Shown here: positions 1 through 8,769 of the stretch, in pieces
Position numbering within the stretch: position 1 is the first letter of the stretch
Layout of the letters: the number at the start of each line of letters is the position of its first letter
Source of the DNA: Promethearchaeota archaeon
GTDB lineage: Archaea; Asgardarchaeota; Lokiarchaeia; Sigyniarchaeales; SOKP01
Assembly (NCBI GenBank): GCA_030606485.1
Contig: JAUWGH010000009.1
Location: forward strand, 1 to 64,000
Length of the DNA stretch: 64,000 nt
Direction of reading: 5' to 3'
Translations under genes and position numbers: made by a program
The notes under the pieces: generated by a model
What the model saw: the letters and a program-made list of their open reading frames with translations, nothing else
The model's database searches: none
Told to the model about the DNA's origin: nothing

Positions 1-1320
1 AATATCATCTGGATGTATTAAATCTAATCGGGTTTTTCCCAACATATCATCGTTAGAATAACCTAGAATTTTCAAATAAGTTTCCTCATTAATATATTCG
101 TGTTCGAATTTTTGATTAAGAATTGTGATTAAATCATTTGCATTTTCAGAGATAAGGCGATATTTCTTTTCAGATTCTTTTAATTTTTGTTCTGTCTTCT
201 TACGCTCAGTAATATCACGAACAATGGTGATGATTTGGGAGACTTCTCCCTTGCTTAAAATAGGTATCTTTATTGTTTCAGTAAAGATTTCCATGTTCTT
301 GATTTTAATGCTATCAATTATTAGTAGAGGCTCCCCAGTAGCAAAAACTTGTTTATATTCATTTATAGAGCGATCTAGCAGGAAGGGAAAAGCATCAAAT
401 ACTTTTTGACCGATTATCTCTACATTAATATCCAATTCATTAATCCATTGTTTAAATGCAGTGTTAGTCCAAATTATCCGTAAATCTTTATCAACGACAT
501 GTATTGGGTCCATCATTGAGTTGAGAATTGTGCGATATTGCTGTTCCGACTCAATTAACTTAATTTCAATCATCTTGCGCTCGGTAACATCACTAATCAC
601 ACATCTTAATCCCGTAATTCTTCCTTCTTTATAAATTGGTCGAGAATTTATTCTACCATAAAATTTAGTACCATCCTTTTTTAATAGTAGATAATCGATA
701 GGTTCGATAATTTCTCCATTAAAAACTTTTTTCATATTTTTACTTGCCTTTTCCAAATCTTCGGGAGCAATCATTTGAATTACTTTCAAACCTTTATTAA
801 AATCTTCTTGGGAATACCCAAATAGTACAAATGCAATTGAATTAGCATATGTTATCTCTAATTTAGTATTGATCTCGGCAACTATATCAGGTAATAATTC
901 GACCAATTCTCTATATTTTTCTTCGGCTTCTTTTAATTTTTGCTCAGTATTCTTACGCTCGGTGATGTCTATAATGACTTCAGCAACTTTATCAATGGTT
1001 CCATCAGGATTTGGAAATGGAGATGAAATCAATTCATAACTTTTTCCATCAGGTGTTGTTATTTCTGCATTCTCTACCTGATTATTTTTTATTGCTTTTA
1101 CCATGGGACAGAAATCGCATGGTTTTTCAAGGTCCATATATTTTTCATAACATTTTTCTCCTGTAAAATCACCATATCTTTCTATTAAAAATTGATTTTG
1201 AAACAGAATTTTATAATCAATACTAACAATATCAATACCAATCCCTACATAAGTTAATCCTTCTATTAAAGAACGATATTTTTCTTCTGATTCTTCTAAT
1301 TTTTTCTCTCTATTATTCAT
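1..1320 (-). CDS. Multi-PAS-domain sensor protein, C-terminus beyond the window edge
   Basis: This reverse-strand frame is open from an ATG at 1320 to the left edge (440 codons) and is not in the ORF track. I read four PAS modules separated by short coiled linkers of the type EEKYR / SEKKYR, with the typical module ends DITERK and DVTERK. The first module carries a Cys-rich loop (CYEKYMDLEKPCDFCP) seen in a subset of PAS domains. The last visible residues (GKTRLDLIHPDD) are a classic PAS signature, so at least one more module or an output domain follows off the window. Such proteins are usually histidine kinases or sensory scaffolds in the cytoplasm. No transmembrane segment is visible in this part, and the ligand and output domain cannot be judged. 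Track ORF 125-409 (+) is its shadow. Confidence 0.85.
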   Translation of the reverse strand, partial: MNNREKKLEESEEKYRSLIEGLTYVGIGIDIVSIDYKILFQNQFLIERYGDFTGEKCYEKYMDLEKPCDFCPMVKAIKNNQVENAEITTPDGKSYELISSPFPNPDGTIDKVAEVIIDITERKNTEQKLKEAEEKYRELVELLPDIVAEINTKLEITYANSIAFVLFGYSQEDFNKGLKVIQMIAPEDLEKASKNMKKVFNGEIIEPIDYLLLKKDGTKFYGRINSRPIYKEGRITGLRCVISDVTERKMIEIKLIESEQQYRTILNSMMDPIHVVDKDLRIIWTNTAFKQWINELDINVEIIGQKVFDAFPFLLDRSINEYKQVFATGEPLLIIDSIKIKNMEIFTETIKIPILSKGEVSQIITIVRDITERKKTEQKLKESEKKYRLISENANDLITILNQKFEHEYINEETYLKILGYSNDDMLGKTRLDLIHPDDI

Positions 1321-1551
1321 TTTTAAACACAAATTTTGACTTTAATAGAATTTATGGAATTCTTCCTTCCCTTAAAATAAATTAAGATTAGACTATTATA
1401 TAGATTCATAATTAATTTTCAAATATTGTCTTAAGATTATAAATTTAAGAATATAATCTTAATTTTTACTTAAATAACTATTTAAAAGGAGTTGCAAAAT
1501 GGCTTAAACGCCTTATATCATTTGTTCTTAAAAAAATTATTTTTAAATTAT

Positions 1552-2007
1552 TTATAAATTAGTCATTTCTTTTTCAATGTTATCTTGCCAATGTGGATCA
1601 ATGCAGTCAAATGCTTCTAGAGTTAAACTTTTAATCTCTGTATCGTTTGAATTAAATAAAATATTTAAATATGCTAAAGCCCTTTTATCACCAATTTTCA
1701 TTAGGCTTTCAATAATATAAAATAAGCGCATTTTATCTATAAATTCTCTATCAACTTCCCTTTTTAAAACTTCTATAATACTCATCGTTGCCTTGGGATT
1801 CCCAATTCTGCCCAATGCTTCAATAATTCTATTTATTACCGAAGGATTCTTTTCGGATTTAAGTGCTTTTACTAATAAATTAACGGCTCGCCCATCTCTC
1901 ATATAGCCGAGGTTTCTTGCAGCATATGCTCTATCTTCCCATTTTTCTTCATTGAAAAGTCTCCTTAGATTTTCATTGAAATCATGATCTCGCGGTTTTT
2001 TATTCAA
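1552..2007 (-). CDS. Small HEAT-repeat protein
   Basis: This 151-residue protein is almost entirely alpha-helical repeats of the PBS-lyase HEAT type. Signatures such as RAYAARNLGYMRDGRAVNLL (about residues 26-45), IIEALGRIGNPKA and IIESLMKIGDKRAL recur every 31-36 residues, giving four repeats. HEAT repeats are protein-protein scaffolds, and no catalytic domain is attached. It lies alone between the PAS sensor and the divergent dihydrolipoyl dehydrogenase. Family membership is clear, but the partner and process are unknown. Confidence 0.8.
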   Translation of the reverse strand: MNKKPRDHDFNENLRRLFNEEKWEDRAYAARNLGYMRDGRAVNLLVKALKSEKNPSVINRIIEALGRIGNPKATMSIIEVLKREVDREFIDKMRLFYIIESLMKIGDKRALAYLNILFNSNDTEIKSLTLEAFDCIDPHWQDNIEKEMTNL

Positions 2008-2365
2008 CTCAGATCAACTATCTCATTAAAACAATTAGAATTTCGTATTTATAATTTATAAATTATATAAAATTGGAAAATAACAGATAAATATTTTACG
2101 GGATTTTTGGATTATTTTAATTACTAGAACATAATAGGGCAAGAGTATTAAAATTTTTAATACTATCATGGAATATTTGGATTATGTCAATTTATTATTA
2201 TAAGTAAAAATTGTTATTTTTCTGAAATTTTCTTGAAAATAAAATAAAATTGTTGATGAAATTGAAAGCTTTACTGTATTTTTTAAAAATATCTTTTTAC
2301 AAACCAATTAATTGCATTATCTAAATTAAAAAAATATTTTATTGATTCTTAATTATTACATATAA
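2008..2365. other. Divergent AT-rich intergenic region
   Basis: This is the gap between the HEAT gene on the reverse strand and lpdA on the forward strand. I see no ORF longer than about a dozen codons on either strand and no RNA fold that I would support. It presumably holds the two back-to-back promoters. Confidence 0.5.
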
Positions 2366-2390
2366 ATTAAAATATTTATACAGTAGGGAG
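2366..2390 (+). promoter_or_regulatory. Likely TATA element and Shine-Dalgarno for lpdA
   Basis: An A/T-only stretch (aaaatatttata) ends at 2380, about 20-25 nt before the coding start, which is the usual archaeal TATA spacing for a short leader. GGGAG at 2386-2390 is 10 nt ahead of the TTG at 2401 but only 1 nt ahead of the TTG at 2392. This favours the later start. Confidence 0.4.
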
Positions 2391-2400
2391 TTTGGATAAT

Positions 2401-3879
2401 TTGAGTGAAATTTTTGATATTATTATTATTGGAGCTGGCCCAGGAGGTTATCATACTGCAATTAGAGCTTCTCAATATGGAGCTAAAGTAGCTATTATCG
2501 AGAAAAACAAAGTTGGAGGCACATGTCTTAATGTTGGATGCATACCTACAAAAGCACTTTATGCTTCCGCAAAACTTATTGAAGATATTGAGGAAAAAGG
2601 AGCGAATTTTGGAATAAATATTAGTGATGTTTCATTAAATTTTGGACAAGCGGTAAAACGAAAGAATAAAGTTGTAGTGGAATTAGTTCAGGGTATAGAA
2701 GGACTTTTAAAAATGTGGAAAGTCGAAATCTATTACGGATTTGGTTCTTTAAGCGGAGGAAATCCAGAAAGTGGTTATCTAGTTTCGGTGAAGAGTGATG
2801 ATTCGATTATAACAATTAAAGGAAAGAGAATCATAATTGCTACTGGAAGCTGCCCTGCAATGATTCCGGCATTTAATATTGATCATGAGCGAATTTTATC
2901 TAGTGATGATATTCTTGCTCCAAATTTTAAAATAGTTCCCAAAAGTCTTTTAGTAATTGGAGGCGGAGTGATTGGTTGTGAATTTTCAAATATATTTAAT
3001 CAATTTGGCTCAAAAGTTACTATTCTCGAATATTTGCCCACAATTCTTGCAACAGAAGAACCGATGATTGTGAAAGAATTAAAATCAAAATTTAATGAAT
3101 TAGGTATTGAAATTTATCAGAATCAAAATGTTATTAATATAGAGAATACAGGTTCTGGAGTAAAAGCTACGACTTGTTCCGCTTCTGTTCCTAGAGATCA
3201 AATTGAATCTGCAGAAAAATCATATTATGAAGCAGAATATTGTCTCGTTTCTATAGGCAGAGCTAAATTGTCTGCTAATTTGGGTTTAGAAAAATTCAAA
3301 ATAGAAATCGAACGAGGTGCAATTAAAGTAGATCCAAACACTTTAGAAACAAGTGTAAAAGGAATTTATGCTATTGGTGATGTAATTCCTGGGATCATGC
3401 TTGCACATGTTGCAAGTTATGAGGGAGATATCGCCATTGCAAATGCATTATCAAGCCTCGGAGGTTTCGATATACATCCCAGAGAAACAGATTATTCTAT
3501 TGTACCTGCTACCATCTTTACGAGCCCGGAAATTGGTTCAGTTGGAATGAGGAGAAAGTCGCTGAAAGATAGAGGATTAGACACTTTTATGGGACGATTT
3601 ACCTATGCTGCTTTAGGAAAGGCAAAATGTATGGGAGAGGATAAAGGTTTCATTATGGTGCTTGCCGATAAAGAAACAGATGAAATTTTGGGGGCATCTT
3701 GCATTGGTGCTGAAGCACCAGAACTGATTGCTGAAATCACCCTCGCTATGAAAAATAATTTAACTACTCATCAAATTGCCGAGACAATTCACAGTCATCC
3801 AACAATTTCGGAAATGGTTCTTGAAGGTGTTGAAGATGTCCATGGTATGGCTGTGCATAAAAAAGGACGAAGAAGATAA
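2401..3879 (+). CDS. lpdA: Dihydrolipoyl dehydrogenase (E3)
   Basis: This is a flavoprotein disulfide reductase that re-oxidises dihydrolipoamide with NAD+. An N-terminal FAD Rossmann motif (IIIGAGPGG) is followed by the redox-active disulfide GGTCLNVGCIP. A second NAD-binding motif (VIGGGVIGCEF) lies mid-protein, and the dimer-interface His-Glu pair is in HSHPTISE near the C-terminus. Length (about 490 residues) is normal for the family. The ORF track starts at TTG 2392, but the Shine-Dalgarno position and the family N-terminus (M-S-E-I-F-D) favour TTG 2401. It could serve a glycine cleavage or 2-oxoacid dehydrogenase complex. No E1/E2 or GCV gene is adjacent, so the parent complex is undetermined. 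Confidence 0.92.
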   Translation: MSEIFDIIIIGAGPGGYHTAIRASQYGAKVAIIEKNKVGGTCLNVGCIPTKALYASAKLIEDIEEKGANFGINISDVSLNFGQAVKRKNKVVVELVQGIEGLLKMWKVEIYYGFGSLSGGNPESGYLVSVKSDDSIITIKGKRIIIATGSCPAMIPAFNIDHERILSSDDILAPNFKIVPKSLLVIGGGVIGCEFSNIFNQFGSKVTILEYLPTILATEEPMIVKELKSKFNELGIEIYQNQNVINIENTGSGVKATTCSASVPRDQIESAEKSYYEAEYCLVSIGRAKLSANLGLEKFKIEIERGAIKVDPNTLETSVKGIYAIGDVIPGIMLAHVASYEGDIAIANALSSLGGFDIHPRETDYSIVPATIFTSPEIGSVGMRRKSLKDRGLDTFMGRFTYAALGKAKCMGEDKGFIMVLADKETDEILGASCIGAEAPELIAEITLAMKNNLTTHQIAETIHSHPTISEMVLEGVEDVHGMAVHKKGRRR

Positions 3880-3996
3880 TGCAGAAAAAACGTAATGGTT
3901 GTTTTTTAAAATAAACTTTTTTAATTTTTATTTTAAAATTTTTAAAAATAATTAATTACTTTTTATTACAATCTAAAAAAAAATTGGAACCAAAAA

Positions 3997-4887
3997 ATGG
4001 ATTCTTCTCTCTATTTGGTGGGTATTTCATTTGCAATATTATCAGGGATTATTAATAATTTCGGTATAATATTACAAAAAAAAGTTGTAAATGAAATTAG
4101 AGCTGAAGTAAAATTTGGAAGAGCTCTAATTAAAAATCCGCTATGGTTATTTGGATTAATTATTCAGTTGGGAATAGGAACAATCTTTTTTCTATTAGCA
4201 CAAGTTTATATTGGTCCCGCTCTAATTCCTGGATTAATGGCTTCTGGTTTAATTATTCTTGCATTTGGCTCTGTTAAAATTATTGGAGAGACTCTAAAAA
4301 GAGATGAAATTATTGGAATATTACTAATGATTGGAGCAATTTTCTTACTCGGAATTAGTGGATTATCTATAAATATATCTGAACAAAATTTATTGGATCT
4401 GATGTTTCTCATCAGAATAATTATTTTTACTTCAATAATAATCATTTCTGCTATAATTTGTGAAATTCTTCAAAGAAAAATTGAAAAATATAGTGGGATT
4501 TTGCTCTCTATTTTCTCAGGATTAATGTTTTCTCTCTCCAATTTTTGGGTAAGCCTATTATTGGGGACCATTATTAATGTATTTCAAGGTATTTATAGTC
4601 TAGGAGAATTAATATTGTTTATTTGTTCCTCATTGATTTTAATAGCAACCAATTTTGTTGGTATATTAAAAATACAGGAATCTTTTAAAGTTGCTCAGGC
4701 TAGTAATATGATTCCAATTCAACAAGTTCCAATTCAAATTACATCTATATTTATATATCTCTTAATTTTTCTCTTACAACCCCCAAGTATCATGTCTATT
4801 ATTTTTTTAATCTTAGGGATTTGTCTTATTCTTATAAGTTCGTTTTTATTGGGAAAGCGACAGGCTCAATTAGAAAAAATCAAATAA
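3997..4887 (+). CDS. DMT/NIPA-like multi-pass membrane protein
   Basis: This 296-residue protein is strongly hydrophobic, with about nine to ten transmembrane helices. The N-terminal motif GIINNFGIILQKKVV resembles the first helix and loop of NIPA/EamA proteins in the drug/metabolite transporter superfamily. The two halves have similar helix patterns, as expected for the DMT inverted repeat. Function could be cation (Mg2+-like) or small-metabolite transport, and I cannot choose from sequence. The C-terminus is a short basic tail. It has its own short upstream gap after lpdA and no clear operon partner. Confidence 0.65.
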   Translation: MDSSLYLVGISFAILSGIINNFGIILQKKVVNEIRAEVKFGRALIKNPLWLFGLIIQLGIGTIFFLLAQVYIGPALIPGLMASGLIILAFGSVKIIGETLKRDEIIGILLMIGAIFLLGISGLSINISEQNLLDLMFLIRIIIFTSIIIISAIICEILQRKIEKYSGILLSIFSGLMFSLSNFWVSLLLGTIINVFQGIYSLGELILFICSSLILIATNFVGILKIQESFKVAQASNMIPIQQVPIQITSIFIYLLIFLLQPPSIMSIIFLILGICLILISSFLLGKRQAQLEKIK

Positions 4888-4900
4888 TTACTTGGATCTA

Positions 4901-5056
4901 TTATGGTGCCGTTATTTTCTTTCTAACATAATTTTTTAGAATTCGCTCCCATTTTTGAGCCAAATCATCTAAACCTGTTTTTCTAAAAAGTATTACAGAA
5001 TCAGCAAGTATTTTCCTTACTGAGTTATTAAAATAAAACTTTTCTTGATTAATCAT
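4901..5056 (-). CDS. Possible 51-residue helical small protein
   Basis: This reverse-strand ORF (ATG at 5056, TAA at 4901) is too short for the ORF track. It reads as a credible amphipathic, basic protein beginning MINQEKFYFN and continuing with ILADSVILFRKTGLDDLAQKW. The composition looks coding-like, unlike the AT-rich junk around it. I see no clear Shine-Dalgarno site and recognise no family. Its 3' end lies 13 nt from the stop of the convergent DMT gene. Confidence 0.35.
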   Translation of the reverse strand: MINQEKFYFNNSVRKILADSVILFRKTGLDDLAQKWERILKNYVRKKITAP

Positions 5057-5155
5057 GTAGAAAAAATTAAGACAATCTTAAAAAAAATAAAATATTATTT
5101 AGGTAATACTTTTAATTTAACTCATTAATTATTACAATAAATAAATAATAGAAAT

Positions 5156-5593
5156 ATGGTTAAAATGGGAAGAACAATAGAATTTGAAACAGTTACAAGA
5201 GATCTAAATTTTTCTAATGAAATGATTCAAAAAGGCTTTTTTAATAATGTTGCTTTTGAGAAAGAAGAAGAAATTACTCATGACTTTATTCATTCTCTCG
5301 ATATTTTGTCAGATAATTTATTGGATAAAATAGAAACAAAAGTATATTTCCATTTTAAGTTAAAAATAGAACCAAATGTAGCTGTAATTGATTTTGATGG
5401 AGATCTTATATTGGAATCAGAACAGCAACGTAAAATTGATAAATTAATAAAAAAGAGGGCAGATTTTCTAAAAGATTTTCTGAATAATTTTATACTAAAA
5501 AATTCATATTATCACCCTGAAAAAATCGCAAATCTAAACGCCATTCCTTTTCCCCAAGCTGATTTAATATTGAAAAGTTTAGGAATTTCCTAA
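5156..5593 (+). CDS. Hypothetical protein, 145 residues
   Basis: I do not recognise a family. The protein is soluble and mixed alpha/beta. A central segment (KVYFHFKLKIEPNVAVIDFDGDLIL) looks like beta strands, followed by a basic helix (KIDKLIKKRADFLKDFLNNF). Two starts are possible (ATG 5156 or ATG 5165, M-G-R-T), with no strong ribosome site to decide between them. It stands alone between the DMT gene and the end of the convergent Hdr operon. Confidence 0.55.
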   Translation: MVKMGRTIEFETVTRDLNFSNEMIQKGFFNNVAFEKEEEITHDFIHSLDILSDNLLDKIETKVYFHFKLKIEPNVAVIDFDGDLILESEQQRKIDKLIKKRADFLKDFLNNFILKNSYYHPEKIANLNAIPFPQADLILKSLGIS

Positions 5594-5663
5594 TATCTTC
5601 CAATGAAATTTATCGGAATGATTTTTATATTAAGGTGCAATATTGAAGAAAAATAAAAATTTT

Positions 5664-6797
5664 TTAAAGAGGAAGATGTTTTAAAGCATCTTCCGCCCTT
5701 TTGGTTTTCATTCGGCTAAAACTAATTATTTTTGCAAGCATTTTTGATTTTTCTACGGATGTATTGAGTTCTGGAGGCTCTTCAATATATCCTTTATCTA
5801 TTGCAAGTTTATATATTTTTTCACCTAGATCTGTGCGAATTATTGAAGTAGTAAAACCATCTTTAGAACCTAAGCCACCGAATGATATGTCTGAATAGAA
5901 ATTAGAGAAATTCTTACACACTGAACATGCGTGGCGCATAATATCATGAAGTTCAGAAAATTCAATGTATAATGGCTGGTCTTTTCCTTTAAGATTAATA
6001 ATCAAATAGTCTTTTATATTCATTTTTTCAACATCATTAAAGGAAAAATCAAACTGTTCTTCCATTTTTTTTCTTGCTGTCTCATTAAATTTAAAATTTT
6101 CATAGCAAAATAATCCAAGAGTGTATTTTATTATATGAGCGGGCAAAATGCTTAACTCTTGCATCTTTCTAATAGAGTGAATTTGACACGGAACTCCCAC
6201 TACAGCGATATTCATAAGATCTCTATCAACAACATGTTTTAATTTAGATATTGTAGGAACAAAAGTATTATATTGTCCTAGCCCAGAAATAGGTCCCATT
6301 AAATCAAATTTTGTTCCTGCAGCTTCTATTAATTCTTCTTTTGTTGTTGCAAGGAATGGTTCTCTCTGAAATGGATTTATCCTTTTTGAAACAAGAGCAC
6401 CGTCAATTAAATTATTTTCCAACATCGCAATAAGAATGGAAGTCACAACTCCTCCATCGGTTCCTGCTTTTTGAATTTCTAGATTCGTAGCCTTACCCGT
6501 AACAATTTTAAGCCAATTTCCTATTGGTAGTTTAAACTTATATCTCTCATTTAACTCTTTGTTTAACTCGTGAATCTCTGGACAAATTAGATAACAAATA
6601 CCACAATGTAGGCAATTATCTTTATCGATATATTGTGGAGGACCATCCTCACTCATTTTAATTGCACCTAAATCAGCAGCAGAACAAAAACTGACGCAAC
6701 CTCCACATTCTCCACAAATTCCTATATCATGAACCTCCTTTATAAGGTCTTCAAAAGATTTAGGAACAACTTCCTTTGTATTTAGATTTTCATTCAT
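5664..6797 (-). CDS. FrhB-like F420/ferredoxin-interacting iron-sulfur flavoprotein
   Basis: This is the last gene of the Hdr operon. An N-terminal bacterioferredoxin region has two [4Fe-4S] motifs (CGECGGCVSFC and CLHCGICYLICPE, about residues 27-72). It is followed by the FrhB/FdhB N- and C-domains, with the typical GTDGGVVTSIL and VGVPCQIHSIR segments and a Cys-rich CSVCKNF segment near residue 290. Family members couple F420H2, ferredoxin or formate oxidation to partner complexes through FAD and Fe-S centres. Here it probably gives the Hdr/Flx complex an extra electron entry or exit. F420 as the cofactor is an inference; ferredoxin or another donor is equally possible. Length (377) fits the family. 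Confidence 0.85.
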   Translation of the reverse strand: MNENLNTKEVVPKSFEDLIKEVHDIGICGECGGCVSFCSAADLGAIKMSEDGPPQYIDKDNCLHCGICYLICPEIHELNKELNERYKFKLPIGNWLKIVTGKATNLEIQKAGTDGGVVTSILIAMLENNLIDGALVSKRINPFQREPFLATTKEELIEAAGTKFDLMGPISGLGQYNTFVPTISKLKHVVDRDLMNIAVVGVPCQIHSIRKMQELSILPAHIIKYTLGLFCYENFKFNETARKKMEEQFDFSFNDVEKMNIKDYLIINLKGKDQPLYIEFSELHDIMRHACSVCKNFSNFYSDISFGGLGSKDGFTTSIIRTDLGEKIYKLAIDKGYIEEPPELNTSVEKSKMLAKIISFSRMKTKRAEDALKHLPL

Positions 6798-6818
6798 AAT
6801 TCATTTCATTTTTTTCTT

Positions 6819-7664
6819 TTAATATTCTTTTGGTAATTTATTTAATTCTGCTTGGGAAAATACAGGTCCATCTAAACATACAAATTTATTCCCTACGTTA
6901 CATCTTCCGCACTTACCTATCCCACATTTCATTCTCATCTCTAAAGATAATAATATTTGCTCATCGGAGAATTTTAACTCTTTTAAAACATCTATTGTAG
7001 TTTTTATCATAATAGGTGGGCCACAAACTATTGCAACGGCATTTTCTGGGGCTGGTGATACTTCTTTAACGATAGGCGCAACAAAGCCAACTTTTCTCGT
7101 CCAACCTTCTTGTTCCCTATCTATAGTTAAAACGACATTAATATCATCTCTTTTTTCCCATTCTTCTAAAATGTCTCCATACAAAACCTCACCAGACTCT
7201 CGATTTCCATAAATAACGGTTATATCACCATAATTTTTCCTGTTATCTTCGTGTGATGCAAATATAGTTAGGGATCTTAATGTGGAAAATGCAAATCCAC
7301 CTCCAATTATTACTATGTTTTTTCCCTTCATTTCTTCAACGGGCCAGCCATTTCCTAGGGGACCTCTTATTCCGACAATATCTCCTACTTCTAAATTATG
7401 AAGTGCTGTTGTAACCTCGCCTGCTTTTTTTACTGTAAATTTTATCGAACCTATTTCTGTGGGAGATGAAGCTATTCCTATAGGGCATTCTCCTACTCCA
7501 AATACACTTAATTCTGCAAACTGACCAGCAACATAATCGAATTTTTTATAGTCCTCTTCATTATTGAAAACAAATTCAAATGTCTTTATATCATTTACTT
7601 CATTTTCTCTAACGATTGACTTTATTGTGGTCAATACTGGTATATACAGACTTTCTAATTGCAT
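6819..7664 (-). CDS. flxA: FAD/NAD(P)-binding oxidoreductase with [2Fe-2S] site (FlxA / HydG-gamma-like)
   Basis: This belongs to the ferredoxin-NADP reductase/dihydroorotate dehydrogenase electron-transfer-subunit superfamily. An FAD-binding barrel occupies about residues 1-105, followed by a nucleotide-binding domain with IVIIGGGFAF. A C-terminal Cys cluster (CGIGKCGRCNVGNKFVC) would hold a [2Fe-2S] centre, as in HydG/ShyC. It lies between the flxB-like gene and the frhB-like gene in the same operon. In FlxABCD-HdrABC complexes this subunit oxidises NADH. The alternative, a sulfhydrogenase gamma subunit, is less likely because no hydrogenase large or small subunit is encoded nearby. Confidence 0.82.
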   Translation of the reverse strand: MQLESLYIPVLTTIKSIVRENEVNDIKTFEFVFNNEEDYKKFDYVAGQFAELSVFGVGECPIGIASSPTEIGSIKFTVKKAGEVTTALHNLEVGDIVGIRGPLGNGWPVEEMKGKNIVIIGGGFAFSTLRSLTIFASHEDNRKNYGDITVIYGNRESGEVLYGDILEEWEKRDDINVVLTIDREQEGWTRKVGFVAPIVKEVSPAPENAVAIVCGPPIMIKTTIDVLKELKFSDEQILLSLEMRMKCGIGKCGRCNVGNKFVCLDGPVFSQAELNKLPKEY

Positions 7665-7714
7665 TTTTTAAATCATCTTTTTTTCTATCTTGTAATTTGA
7701 ATTAAGTTTTTTAT

Positions 7715-8755
7715 TTATACCTCTGTTTTAGAGGATATATTTTCAACAGATGTGAATATATTTCTAATATCACTATTCACAGGACAGTTAATGATACATC
7801 TCCCACATCCAACGCACCCAATTATATTGTAATTTTTCGGATAATAGTTAAATTTATGATAAATTCTCTGTCTTACTCTAGGTAGTTTAGTTGTTCTGGG
7901 ATTATGTCCAGAAGTCTCAAGTGTAAATAAAGGAAATTGGCAAGTATCCCATATTCTGATCCTTCTTCCGGATCCATCTTGCTTATTTTCATCGAGTACA
8001 TCAAAACAATGGCATGTAGGACAAAGATAGGTACAAGTTCCGCAACCTATACATCCTTGAGATTCTATTTTCCACATTGGATGGTCAAATAAACCTTCTA
8101 ATTTGGTATGAATACTATCTAAACCTTCAATAACGGGAATTGCACTTTCGATATCCTTTTGTAATTTTTCTATCTTAGCTAAATCACCCTTGTCCGCCTC
8201 TGTTAGTGATTTAATTTTTTTAATTAATGCTTCTCCTTTATCTGTACTTGATTCGAGATAATAATTATCTTTAAATTCTGTAATTAGGATATCTACGGAC
8301 TCTTTATTGAAAGGACCTCCATTAACTGAAGTGCAGAAGCATGAAGTTCGTGGTTCCAAGCAACCCATTCCAATTAAAGTTATGTTTTTTAATCGATTCA
8401 AAACATTTGGGTCTTTATATTTCCCAAATGAGAAGAAATTCTTGAATAATGAAAAACCCATAGAATCACACGGTCTTATTCCAAATATTACTGTCTTTTC
8501 GTATGGTGGGTTTTCTATAATCTTTACGCCTTTTCCCTCCTTTTTATAGGAAAACAGAGTGTCAATCATGGGAAAAAGCACGCTTTTTGCAGGAATTTTC
8601 GAATTTGAATAATCTAAACAAATTTCTTTTGCATCAGTAATCTCCTTAAACAATACTACACCTTCTTCTTTAACTGGACCAAATACTTTGAACTCTTTCT
8701 GTAATTCTTTTATGAGATCAGATATTTTTTCTTTTGATATCATTTTTTGCACCAT
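7715..8755 (-). CDS. flxB: [4Fe-4S] electron-transfer subunit, FlxB/AsrA/HydB-like
   Basis: This 346-residue protein resembles the AsrA/HydB (sulfhydrogenase beta) family. The N-terminal half contains a Cys motif (CLEPRTSCFCTSVNGGPF, about residues 132-150). The C-terminal half has two ferredoxin motifs, CIGCGTCTYLCPTCHC and CVGCGRCIINCPV. In FlxABCD it relays electrons between the NADH-oxidising FlxA and the Hdr part. It is encoded 50 nt upstream of flxA and 15 nt downstream of flxC, so it is clearly co-transcribed. The family is certain; the precise partner assignment rests on gene order. Confidence 0.82.
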   Translation of the reverse strand: MVQKMISKEKISDLIKELQKEFKVFGPVKEEGVVLFKEITDAKEICLDYSNSKIPAKSVLFPMIDTLFSYKKEGKGVKIIENPPYEKTVIFGIRPCDSMGFSLFKNFFSFGKYKDPNVLNRLKNITLIGMGCLEPRTSCFCTSVNGGPFNKESVDILITEFKDNYYLESSTDKGEALIKKIKSLTEADKGDLAKIEKLQKDIESAIPVIEGLDSIHTKLEGLFDHPMWKIESQGCIGCGTCTYLCPTCHCFDVLDENKQDGSGRRIRIWDTCQFPLFTLETSGHNPRTTKLPRVRQRIYHKFNYYPKNYNIIGCVGCGRCIINCPVNSDIRNIFTSVENISSKTEV

Positions 8756-8769
8756 TTCTTTACCTCCAT

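Noticed and set aside
6819-8755. Sulfhydrogenase (HydBG/ShyBC) subunits
   Set aside because: The two proteins resemble hydrogenase beta and gamma subunits, but no large or small hydrogenase subunit is present. The operon context with HdrABC and MvhD fits FlxAB better.
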